This document shows positions 19,676 through 30,100 of a stretch of 64,000 nt of DNA, piece by piece; position 1 is the stretch's first letter, and every line of letters starts with the position of its first letter. The position numbers were made by a program, and so were the translations under genes. Origin of the DNA: Mesostigma viride (taxonomy: Eukaryota; Streptophyta; Mesostigmatophyceae; Mesostigmatales; Mesostigmataceae); contig RPFO01000299.1 in assembly GCA_009746045.1 (NCBI GenBank), positions 1,479,307 to 1,543,306 on the forward strand, in the 5' to 3' direction. The notes beneath the pieces were generated by a model. It did no database searches and was not told the origin of the DNA. It was given only the letters and a program-made list of their open reading frames with translations.

Positions 19676-20358
19676 CAACGACCAAGGAGCAGGAGGACCT
19701 TCATGTCCGCGAGTACTTCGCCCACCTCAAAAAGGACCAGCACGGCAAGTACGCCTGGACCCGCCTGCGTCACGCGCCTGACTGAACGGCCTGCCGGCGG
19801 CGCGCAGGCGGCGCCGCGGACGCTCTCTGGCTCACCGCAGCAGCAGCTCGACCAGTGGTATTCCTCCCAGTCCCGGCTGCTCGGCGCCCCCCGCCGCCTC
19901 CGCCGCTTGGCCCTCTGGCGGCCGCACGCCTGGCAGTAGCGCCTGCGGACGTCCCTGCGCCGCCCACGCCGCCGCCGCTGACCAGGACTTCATACACGTA
20001 CCCAGCCCTGACGGAACCCCTGGCCGACCCCAATGAGCTCCCGCCGTTCACCGAGCTCGAGCTGAGCACCGCCGCCAAGCAACTCCGCTTCTACGCCGCC
20101 GTTGGACCTGACCAGCTCCCAGCCCCGGTGATTTTAAGCTGACGGCGCTCACGGGGTTCCTGCTTGACGTCTGCAACCGGATCCTGCTTGCCGACGCGCC
20201 GCCGATTCCTGAGTGGCAGCACAGCTACCGTATATTTATGCTGTACAAAAACAAAGGTTCCCCTGACGACCTCGCCAACTACAGAGGAGTCTGCATCCAG
20301 AGCGCCGCACTCAAGTTGTTCATGCGCATGATCCTCAACCGCCTTCGTTCTGCGAGTT
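19676..20358 (+). pseudogene. LINE family B ORF2 internal fragment, plus strand
   Basis: It encodes, in shifting frames, the linker and early reverse transcriptase of family B: EDLHVREYFAHL, SGSPQQQLDQWYSSQSRLLG, YTYPALTEPLADPNELPPFT, then MLYKNKGSPDDLANYRGVCI and LKLFMRMILNRLRSA, where similarity stops at about 20358. Both ends are missing, so it is a rearranged remnant rather than a simple truncated insertion. Confidence 0.75.
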
Positions 20359-20459
20359 GGTGGCCGTAAGTTTACTCAGTTGGACAAGGATTCAAGTGAG
20401 CATGCAAACTTTCGGCGCGCAACGCGCGGCTTGTTCAGGAACTACGGCAAGTCGAAAAA

Positions 20460-20692
20460 TGCCTAGGCACTTTTGGATTCGCCTAGGCATTTTTTTGTTC
20501 AGGACTAGAACTGAACAAAAACTGCCTAGGCATTTTTTTTCAGAACTAGCTAGATCTGGTCGGAATAAAAATTGCCTAGGCATTTTTTGTTCAGATCTAG
20601 TCCTGAAAAAAAAAAGCCTAGGCATTTTTTTCTGAACAGCAACGAATCGGTCGCAATAAAAATGCCTAGGCATTTTTAGATTTGCCTAGGCA
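20460..20692. repeat. Array of seven CCTAGG-centred palindromes
   Basis: TGCCTAGGCA or its core GCCTAGGCA occurs at 20460, 20481, 20523, 20573, 20616, 20663 and 20683. The sixth sits in the 20-bp perfect palindrome AAAAATGCCTAGGCATTTTT. Between them lie GTTCAGGACTAG and its inverse CTAGTCCTGAA, plus repeated TCTGAACAGC and GGTCGCAATAAAAAT. The array follows the LINE fragment without a gene and fades by about 20780. Confidence 0.8.
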
Positions 20693-20886
20693 CTTTTGGA
20701 TTCGCCGTCCTTTCTGAACAGCCGCGCATCAGTCGCAACTACCGTAGTAGCGAGGCATTTTATGCGTGCTCGACTGCAGTCGGCATTTTTGGTTTTAACG
20801 GACTGCACTGCACTTCGAAAAGGAGGTGAAAGCAACTGTTGAACACGTTATATTAATGAGCTGACGGTGGGTGAGAACAAGCGGAA

Positions 20887-21096
20887 ATGGCTGCCACAAT
20901 GGGCACCGAAACCATGCAATTATGCGGGGGTGGTTGCGGAAACATGACTGGCTCAGTCCACAAGTGCACACGCGGCAAGTGGATGCATGTTTTTTGTGGC
21001 GCCGGCGTGGGAGAAGAAGGTTTTGGACAGAAAATTCTGTGCAAGGAATGCTGCGGCGATACGAAGGAGCCGAAAGTCGCTCCGGCCTCCGGATGA
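20887..21096 (+). CDS. Small zinc-finger protein, function unknown
   Basis: An ATG-started frame of 69 residues. It has the spaced metal ligands CGGGCGNMTGSVHKC, then KWMHVFCG, GEEGFGQ and LCKEC (C-x3-C, H, C, H-x-F-C, C-x2-C). This looks like the zinc-binding module often found at the start of transposon-borne proteins. A second, overlapping frame runs on to 21383 with KPTLMGKKMNSG and WPDWKLHDLDEEDHAILSGQ, which could be a downstream exon or a frameshifted continuation. I cannot assign a function. It lies between the palindrome array and LINE remnants, so an origin in a mobile element is likely. Confidence 0.4.
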   Translation: MAATMGTETMQLCGGGCGNMTGSVHKCTRGKWMHVFCGAGVGEEGFGQKILCKECCGDTKEPKVAPASG

Positions 21097-21383
21097 CCTG
21101 GGCAATCAGCTTGATAGCGCGAAATGAATTGACAAGAGGGCTGCTAATGACAATTAAGAAGCCCACTCTGATGGGGAAGAAGATGAACAGCGGGATACTG
21201 AGGACAGGGCCCTTCAGAGCCGTACGCGACATATGGCCAGATTGGAAGTTGCATGACCTTGACGAAGAGGACCATGCCATTTTAAGTGGGCAAATGAAGG
21301 CCATGACAACTAAGCAGCAAGCCGGGACGGCGGCCAACGTACTAGGGCACCAGAAAGCAGGTACAGGGCAAAGTATTTTTTGA

Positions 21384-22149
21384 ATCATGACAGGCTGGCG
21401 GCCTGCTGCGGACTGTCGTTTTGCGGTATATAGCGGTCATGCATTCTTTAAGCCGTCTTTAGCGGTCATGCATATTCTTTAAGCCGCTTGGAGGAGGCGG
21501 TAATGGCTGCCGCGTTGGCCGGTGGCTGTGTCGCAATGGTGTCCACAACACCTTGAAATGGCCTTTTTTTTACATAAATTATGGCCCATGGCAATTAGTT
21601 TATTGTCAGCAAGATTGACCTAGGATTGGATCCCACCACTCCCCGGGATGTGTCTGGCTAGTGGTGGAGTAGTTGAGTCAAAATGTTAAGTTTACATGGT
21701 ACTCCCTGCTTAAGTTAACTCCAGATCCAAGGCCAAAACTGGCCACCTAAACCACTTGCACTTGCATAGAAACAATAGCTGATCTCAGATTATGCTGTAA
21801 CTTTGCAGTAGTGATCGATGAATAATAGTTGTTCTGACCTTGTACAAAGTTCTACGCCATTTGGAGCCCTAGTTGGTGACAAATGCTAGCAAAATTTTGC
21901 TAGCATTTGTCATTAATGGCCATTTAAAATCAATATTTAACCCAAATAATGTCAGAATGCCACCCAAACTTATTGCCATCATGCCAGCACCTGAAGCAAG
22001 GTCTCAACAAGTCATGAGCAAAAATTCAGATCATGCAGAGCCCAAAATGGTGACATTGGCCAGCCATTGTCACCATTTTTTGCTTTTTTACTCACAATTT
22101 CAACAACATTAATAACCACCAAAACATTCTCCAAGCTGGGGCACATCAT
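21384..22149. other. No gene seen
   Basis: AT-rich unique-looking sequence. It contains a near-perfect direct duplication of AGCGGTCATGCAT with TTCTTTAAGCCG at 21430-21490 and an inverted pair ATGCTAGCAAAATTTTGCTAGCAT at 21881-21905. No supported coding region. Confidence 0.4.
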
Positions 22150-22177
22150 TTAATTATTATCTTTGCAGGCAACTCGA

Positions 22178-22856
22178 TCAAGAATGACTATAGTACAAAC
22201 AGCACCGGCACCGACCGCCGCGTCGTACCGCAGGCGAGCAAGGGCGCCGTCCAATTCGATATCCTTCAAAGTGAAGGGGTGGACGACGTCGTTGGTGGCA
22301 AGGCATGCAGCCCTCCTGCAAGGCGGGGACTTGGTATAGTCCGCGGCCGAGGAGGGGGGCGCCGGCGGCGGCGGGGCCGGGCCGTCCGGCGACCGACCCC
22401 GAGACGGGCGGCCGTCCGTCGCGGGGTGAAGCGGCGGCGGGGGGGGGGGCGCGAGCCCCACCTGTGAAGGAAACATTGTGGGCCATCCAGCGGTCAAGGC
22501 TTACCGGCGCCGTGCCGCCGGTCCCCTGTGTGCTCCACCGGGGTGCGCTGCCGCCGGCCGCCGAGCCGGTCGAGGTGGTATCACATGTCCTTGCCCTGGT
22601 TGCGAGCTTGGCTGCCAGGCCTTGGCATCTGCGATGCACTGGGCCGCCTCCGCGTCCTGAGCGTGCTCGTAGGCCACCACGAGGGCGGCCTTGCATGAGC
22701 ACCGGTGTCTGCAGCGGGTCCCGGTTACGCTTGAGGCGGTGCCGGGCGGCCAAGACCACGGGGTCCTGGCGGTAGAGCGGGCCAGGGCGGCGGCGGGGCA
22801 TGCCTGGCAGGTGCAGGGCCGCCAGCAACAGGGCACGGGCCGCAAAGCCCGCAAAA
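22178..22856 (-). pseudogene. Degenerate LINE ORF2 fragment (linker to early RT)
   Basis: Minus-strand frames keep the linker and early reverse transcriptase pattern, for example RHRLKRNRDP, LDRWMAHNVS and PFTLKDIELDGALARLRYDA, comparable to the family B block LPPFTELELSTAAKQLRFYA. Frames change several times and the homology stops at about 22190. It is more diverged than the other copies. Confidence 0.55.
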
Positions 22857-23740
22857 ATGGGAGATCATGTATAGCACGCATATTCCAGCTTGCTGGATGG
22901 ATGGATGTGGCCGAAGCCGCGAAACCGAACTAAGCGGCTTACTCTAAGCTAATCTAGAAAACCCTACTGCTACTCTATACTCAGCAAAGCGCCCCTTCCT
23001 CCTGGGGGATCGAGGGCCGGCCGGCTTGCCCACAGGGGCCGACGTGTGAGCCAGGACAATCGTCTTCACTCTAATTCCGGCACCTCTTCTTGTTCTGCAT
23101 AGCACGGCTTCCAAGCAAGAGAGAGGGAGTGAATGCGAACGTGTTCAAACTTAGCTTGGACCGCTATAGGTCGGCCAGCACCTGCTGTGTATAGTTCATG
23201 GCTCCGGTTTACCCATCTTTAATTCTAGCAATGTCCTTGGGCCGGCCAGGCCAGGTCATGCAGGATATGCCGCCGGCCTGGTTGGCCAAGCCGCTGCATG
23301 GGGGCCGGCCAGACCTCGGAGGTCGGTTTCTGACCTGACTCAGTGGCCGGTGCGAGCAAGACGGTCCTATGAATGCTGTCCTACGCTGCCTAATCTCGTC
23401 CGAAATGCGAGGCATACCGGCCCCGGCTGATAAAAAGACTCTAAAGACCTATGTGTGGAAAAGGCCTAACTGCGTTTAGGGGGTAGCCATGTCGGAGCAT
23501 CCTGGTAACTGTGTCGTTCAGCGCCGTGTGGCCAGCGTGTCCGTGAGCGTCCATGCCTCGGCGCCATAGGTGAGCACTGTGAGGACTGAGGACCTTGAAG
23601 AGCGCACTCGCTTGCACTGCATGGCTTGCATGGTGCTCGCCCGGCGCCAAGTCCTTTGAGTGCATGCCAGTGGGTTGAGCGAACGAAGCCTAGCCCAGGC
23701 CAGGCCGATACGCGGAATCATGTCCACATGATCGTCAGCC
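22857..23740 (-). mobile_element. LINE family D: RT C-terminus and 3' UTR
   Basis: 23441-23727 on the minus strand encodes PRIGLAWARLRSLNPLA, then SVLTVLTYGAEAWTLTDTLA in another frame. 23209-23415 carries the degenerate QRRTAFIG region. The 3' part (22857-23040) matches the fragments at 6080-6183 and 35143-35347 (GGAGATCATGTA, CATATTCCAG, GAAGCCGCG) but has lost the hairpin and tail, presumably by deletion or by joining to the neighbouring ORF2 fragment. Confidence 0.6.
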
Positions 23741-23998
23741 GATCATACAGAATAATATTACAAAAGTATATTGCATACATGTACTAGATAGTATAAAGTG
23801 AGACAACTATATTCCTGCAATCATTGGCTGACGGCGGTATGGCTGAGGGCGGAGCTCAGAACTTTTGCGTCTTCAGGAGCCGGCCCACTGAAATTCAGTC
23901 AGATCACTTGCTTTCGATGCGCGTCTTCTTGAGATGCACAAGCTGCAGTATAATCGGTTACGGCTGATACGCAGTATCGAAAAAGTAACGCACTAGGC

Positions 23999-24080
23999 AT
24001 TTCAGGCTATTTTTGGCATACCTGGGTCACCTTAACTGTTATATGGAAATAAACTAACACCCATTTCACCGAAAAAGTAA
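23999..24080 (+). repeat. Dispersed repeat, copy 2
   Basis: GGCTATTTTTGGCATACCTG, TATATGGAAATAAACTAACA and CCCATTTCACCGAAAAAGTA match 40-118 in the same order. The surrounding 23741-24104 otherwise shows no gene. Confidence 0.5.
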
Positions 24081-24104
24081 CGCACGTGTGACAAGATCCA
24101 GGCT

Positions 24105-25630
24105 ATGACGACTCCGAAAGCTAAACGCGGTCTGGAAAAGGAGCTTTCCGGCCGTCCCAGCCCAGCCCATTCGCCATTGTCCTCGCCCAGCCCGCAAACC
24201 CATCGCCAAGCGCCTCGCCCAAGCCCATGAAGAAACCCTGCCACGAACACAAATCGGGCAAACTTTCCTCCCAGGCTACGAATTCTTTTCTTTCCTTCGC
24301 TGGCTGGACGCGGTCCGTGACGAAGGAAGATTGCGCCGAAATAGTCCAGTTCTTAGCACAGGAATCATTGCAATTTCCTTGGGCCGGTGGGCCTGGCATC
24401 CCCCGCCGACAAGAACCTGGAGAGGTTCCTCGCCCGGCCAGTGCACAACAACCATCGCCTCGCTATATCAGGACTGTGCAGCTAGCTAGTTCAGACTTCC
24501 AGCTAACTGAAGACGACCTCACCGCTAAGCTCCGCGACCCAGCCTGGCCAGGGCAGCCGGCAGCCACGTCGATCGTCTTAATTCCCCCCTCTGCAACTGG
24601 ATGACGTACATCCGAGCAGACTGCTGGAGGAGCTCGCCGACCTGGCCGCTGGCCGAGAAGCTGACCTCGCTGAACACGACGCTCAACACGGTGGAGGCCC
24701 GGGTCTCCAATGTGGAAACCAAGGTCGTCCACAAGCTCCAACCTAGAGCAGTTGACGGCGCTAGCGCTGTAGACTGCGGCGCAGGCATCTGAGGCGCCGC
24801 CGCATGATGCTGCCGACTTGTCTCTCGCCTAAATCAGGTGGAGCCTGTCTGGGCAAGTGCGGCCTGCATGCTCGTTGATCAAGAAGCTCGCTGGCCAGCC
24901 GTCACTGTTCAAACCTTGACGTCCTGGCCGTGCAGGTCCCGGCGACGGCAGCGCAGACGGCCACCAGTCGCAGCCCAGCCCACCCGGCCGGCAGATAATA
25001 GCCGGCTCTCGCCGCACTCCTACGCGGACCTGCTACAGTCGGCGACCGCCTAGCTCGACCACTGACGCCATCGCTACAAAACTCCAGGAGCTTGAAGACC
25101 TTCGCCAGACAATACAACGGGAGGCCACCGACCGCGCTCGCCGCGAGTGCCGAGTTGCATGCTGCCGGTCGGTTTCCCCCATGAGAAGCGCGCGCCAGGT
25201 GAGACGTCAACCACCCTTCTTGCCGACGAGCTGAAGGACCAGCTTCTTACCCTCGTGGGCCTGGTATAGGTGAGGTGGAACTGCCGGCGTCACTGGGCCT
25301 TGCCACACTGCCACTGCCTCCCCCACTAGCAGTCACGGGACAAGGCGGCTCCCCTGGCACCAGTCCTGCTCACCTTCCCCTCCCCGCTGAGGACCAGCAG
25401 CGGTTCCTTTTTCGTCGCAAGAGGTTGCACGACCTCATGCACCTGGACGCTGGATGACGACCAGCTCCAGGTGACCCCCGCTCAGCAGCAGCAGCGACGC
25501 GACCTGTGTCCGGAATACCTCCGCCACAAGCAGGACCCCCAGAAGCCCCAGCAAGGTGTACTGGATCGAGGGGCGGGGACCTGATGATCAACTGTACAAG
25601 ATGTGGACGCCCCCTGCGGGATAGAATAGC
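24105..25630 (+). pseudogene. LINE ORF1, frameshifted
   Basis: Fragments in several frames: MTTPKAKRGLEKELSGRPSP at the start, a helical segment LAEKLTSLNTTLNTVEARVS near 24650 with coiled-coil character, and the C-terminal signature RFLFRRKRLHDLMHL followed in another frame by DDDQLQVTPAQQQQRRDLCP (25400-25515). The same signature occurs in the open ORF1 at 6366-7335. Multiple indels make it non-coding. Confidence 0.65.
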
Positions 25631-26175
25631 CCTTGTAATCATTGGTAGTCATTACTGCCGCCATGGCAGCCATGCCCAGAATGTTTGCCTAGCCGTGCCA
25701 CCATACCTAGTCACGTGCACCGCTAACGCACGGTACACAACCAGCCGTAGCCTTAGCTTAGCCCTTGTATATATAGACCGTAGTCACTGCCGCCATGGCA
25801 GCCATGCCTAGAATGTTTGCCTAGGCCGAGCCATTATACCTAGTTACGTGCACCGCTATAACGCATGGTACACAACCAGCCGATAGCCCTAGCTTAGCCC
25901 ATGTACAGCCATGCTACGTCCTGGCTACATGGTCCTTACTTGCATGCCGGCCCACGCTCCTGGATATGATATGCTCACACGGGTCTTATTGCACCCACAG
26001 ACCTTGCCGGATCGTCTATCGTGTCCGATTGCTGCTGTGGTGCCCATGCCTTAGGCATGAAGGAGAAAGGGGATCTCTGCCCTTTCTTCCTGCTGTGCAC
26101 ATACAGGGATTAGAAGCACTCAGGTGCTCCGTGACTCCCCAACGGGAGCACGAGTTTTAATTTATGAATTAATTA
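24105..26175 (+). mobile_element. Second half-LINE: broken ORF1 plus 3' UTR, no ORF2
   Basis: It begins at or before ATG 24105. ORF1 remnants end near 25630 and are followed directly by about 500 bases of 3' UTR that includes two tandem copies of a roughly 135-bp block (about 25645-25770 and 25783-25910, each with CCGCCATGGCAGCCATGCC and AGAATGTTTGCCTAG). It ends with GTGCTCCGTGACTCCCCAAC, GGGAGCACGAG (hairpin 26135-26148) and a TTAATT tail. No endonuclease or reverse transcriptase lies between. Unlike the half-LINE at 6366, I could not match a target duplication. Confidence 0.6.
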
Positions 26176-26185
26176 ATTAACTTTT

Positions 26186-27177
26186 CCTGGACGCATGGCG
26201 ACTTCCAATGTCGTATGGTATGTGCTATGCAAAAACATTGCATATGTGCAATGTTCAGTTCATGTATGTGTCATGCATGCATGTGCAGAGCTGTGCACAG
26301 GTATGTACCCAAAGGTAGGTGCTCACAAGCTAGTTCGGCATCGAGGAAAAGTCAACAATGCGCTCATATTTGTGCACAGATTAACCAGCTTCTCAACTAC
26401 TCTCGGCAGTCAGCTAGCGAACTAGATGCTTGCAACTTGCCAGGTGCATGCCGCCATTACAGAAAATATATGCACTGGGCATGTATCATGGGGTTAGGAT
26501 CACTACCCTGACTTGTGAAGAGAGGTTTATGGCAGGCTCTAATTAGGAACAACTGACCCTTTTCCCCACATAACACTGGCATTCCCCGGCAGCACAAGGC
26601 AGCACATGCATGAGCATTGAACCTGGCGTCCACGCTCAGGTTCCATCGGTTCCTCAGTCCCTGCCTCAAGGCCTGCTTGTTTAGCAAACATGCTGTTGGT
26701 CCCAGGACCCATCATACGGTCAGTGAAGAGTGGGCCACCCACCCTGGTCATGCAAATGCAGGTGAATGCGAAGATGCATGCCCCGGACATTCAATCGCAG
26801 CATCCTTTCGACGCACACGGGACAGAGCAGCAAATGAACAGCCCTTCATTGAATGCTCCCCAAATACCAAGCGTCCAGAGAGCACCATCATTCACAAGGC
26901 AACACCTGGCCATTCCCAATCATGGCCATTGATTGCAGCAGCGTAAGTAGCGACATCGACCTGGGCTATGGGAAAGGCCAGATCAAGGCTTGTAGGAAGC
27001 CAAAGCAATATCTTCTGAGATGCATGTGACCTCTAGTAATCCATGGGCTGGGAGTAGCCATCAGGTCCATGCCAGGCAGGCAGGGAGGCGCATTCGACGG
27101 ACGACAGGTCTTGAGACCCAGCGGCAAGTTGAAGCAACCACACTGCGACCGCCACCTGTCAAATCAACCGGAACCGG
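26186..27177. other. No gene seen; 3' flank of FYVE-START gene
   Basis: Between the half-LINE and the stop codon of the minus-strand FYVE-START gene I find no supported gene or clear repeat. The part next to 27177 should be that gene's 3' UTR. Confidence 0.4.
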
Positions 27178-30100
27178 TCACTTTGCTGCCACCACTTGCC
27201 GATATGTCTCCTCCATGTGGTACTTCATCTTGAGCAGGTGCTCGTTGGTGGACGTGATGATGCGGTTGATGATGAAGGGCGGCAGCAGGCCACGCGGGTC
27301 CGAGTGCACAATCGCCGTGAAGCGCGTGCACGTGCCATCGGCATCGGCCGCCTCGAACATGGTACAGCTCAGGTGCAGCTGCGCACGCACCACGCCTTCC
27401 ACCTGGGGGCGGTGGCCAGGGACAAGGATGGGTGTGGCACACGTGGCAACGAGTGTACATTATGATTAGGGCTGATGAATTATTCAGTTATTAGTTTATC
27501 ATGCTACAGCGTCACTGTGACATCCATGATGTGCACATGCTGCATAGGCTAAAGAGGCGGGTGGCGGAGTGGGCGGTCGAAGGAGGATGAAGGAGGCAGA
27601 CATGGAAGTTTCACTCCCTCGTAAGTTACAGCATTCTGGCAGCACACAAGACCACCAGCCAGTAAGCACTTCTCGCCAAGATACTGTGGGCAGGCCTATG
27701 GCATGGAGTAAGCGAGGAAGGCCACTTGTTGACGAAGCAGTTCTGAAAAGGACGCGTGGCCGGATGTGAGCGGGCTTGCCACATGCCACGCAACCAGGTG
27801 AATAACGGTGTAGCCCAGTTGCAGAGGTTGCATGTGACAAAGCCGACCCCAACAGGATAGATTCCCCCGCAGGTACTCTAAGGAGTGATCTAAAAGCGGC
27901 TCTGCTCACATTGCGCAAACAGTAATGTGCGTCCATCCCATAGCACACGTGAACACATCTGTGTCCGTGCATCGTGTCCAGTCTGCTCCCCTGCTTGTTT
28001 GTAACGGCTCCCTTTCCTCTGTCACGCACCATCTCCCACCCATCCCATCACAACCCCACCCCTCCACACCAGGACAAAATCGATGCCCTCCAAGACCTCC
28101 ACAGCAAAGAAGAAAACAAGGAAAGCATAACTCCACAAACAAGAGTTCTTCCAGGGATCAAGGTATTGAGTTCATGCAGCTAAAGTGGTAGGGACGCTGG
28201 GCACTACTGACCTGGCACCAGTATTCACAGACACCCTGGCCTGGCACACATGGCCGAGCGTCACTGCATGTCACTGTGACAGGGAGCGTTAAAAACAACA
28301 AAGCTGCTGACACATCCTGCTACCGTCCCCACATGCCTGTACAAATGAAGCACTCCTGTACAAATGAAGCACTCTAAAACAGCGTTGCAATCACAGTTGC
28401 ATGGCCGCGCTCTGGCGTCTGTGGAAGAGAGCCCGCAGATGCACAGACGCTGTGCACACTGCACGCACCACGCCATGGCACGTACCCGGGGACAGAGCGG
28501 GTGCTCCACCGATGTTGCTGTCAAGAATGCAGGCGTCGCAGGGGCATATCCGGGGGCGATAACAACCAACGAGACGGGGGCGATGCCGACCAACGAGACA
28601 CCCACAAACAAGAGCAACACAAGGGTAACTAAAGGTGGTCAAGGAGTCATCCCTGGGACAGCAGCCAACAGCAAGAGGTAATCTGTGGCAGATGAAAGAA
28701 TCTGTGACAGATGAGAGGATGCTCTGGCGAACGCTTGCGCCTGTGTGAGGATACAGGGTCAAAACGCATTGAGCATCTCAGCGCTAGCTTCGCACGAAAA
28801 CCGACTTGAAGAGAGAGATACCTGAGATGTTTGATTTGATGAATGGATTCGGAAACAGGCATATGCAGCCCACCCGCCATAAAAGCACACACGCTCCCGT
28901 TAGTGGGGATGATCCACTTATGGGGAAAAAAATCCATGCCCACACGAGCCCCAGCGCATGTACAGCGCGGCACTCAGGACCAAACCTACACCGGTTAGGC
29001 ATGCTGCCACACTACAACACGTTCTGCTGGCACACTACGAAAAGTTCTGCTGCCACACTAGGATATCATGCTACTGCATGCTACTGCATGCTACTACATG
29101 CTACTACATGCTACTACATGCTACTACATGCTACTGCATGCTACTACATGCTACTGCATGCTACTACATGCTACTACATGCTACTGCATGCTACTACATG
29201 CTGCTGCATGCTACTGCATGCAGACCGCCTACTCTTTCAGATGGCATCTGCACCAGCGAGTCAACCAGCAGCAGGGGATGTCCAGTGAGCAACCAGGGGG
29301 AGGGGGGAGTGCAGGCAGAGGGTGGTGGGGTGGGGGGGGGGGGGGGGGGGGGCGGCAAGAGGCCCCCAAAGGGAGCAACAAACTAGGCCCCCCCGTTTCA
29401 TGGGATGAAAGAGCAAGCTCGCCTGCCCGCCCGCCCGCCCGCCCGCCCGCCCGCGCGCCCGCCCCGTGTAAACGCACCAGCTGCAAACATGGTCCTTGGT
29501 TCCCTTAGGCCAGGGTGTAACTCTATGACCCCGTACTCACCAGTAACAAGCTTACAGAGGGAGGCCATGGATATGACGCCTGACGTCTGACGCCGCCAGG
29601 TCACTCACCGGCCGTGTAGTGCCCTAGCTTGTCATCGGGCCGCATGGGCAGGCCGGCGCGTTTGATGGTATAAAACACGGTGTCACGGTCGTCCACCACG
29701 GGGATGTTGTAGTGGACCGACATCACCTGCGCGTCATCTCCCAGGTCCTGTGGTGAGTGGGGCAGGCCAAGGTATGCCCGCACACGGCCACACAGGGGAC
29801 GGGGATGTGTGCGGGGCAGGCGCCGGTGGGTGGAGACAGGGCGTGCACACCAAGAGTGCACAGGAGAGGGTACGGGATGTGTGCGGGGCACAAAATGGTT
29901 CATTGACCGAGGGCGTGCACACCAAGGGTCGACATTACGGGACAGCTGGTCACCAGCGCAGTCTCCAGAAGAGGATTGGGACTCATCAGAGGCAGAGGCG
30001 GAGGTGCGGCATTCTAACAGCTGCGTCGCTACAGTGACAACATGGCGTGGGATGGCCTGCCCATGCAGCGACTGTTCACTGACAACGAAGAGCCGAACCA

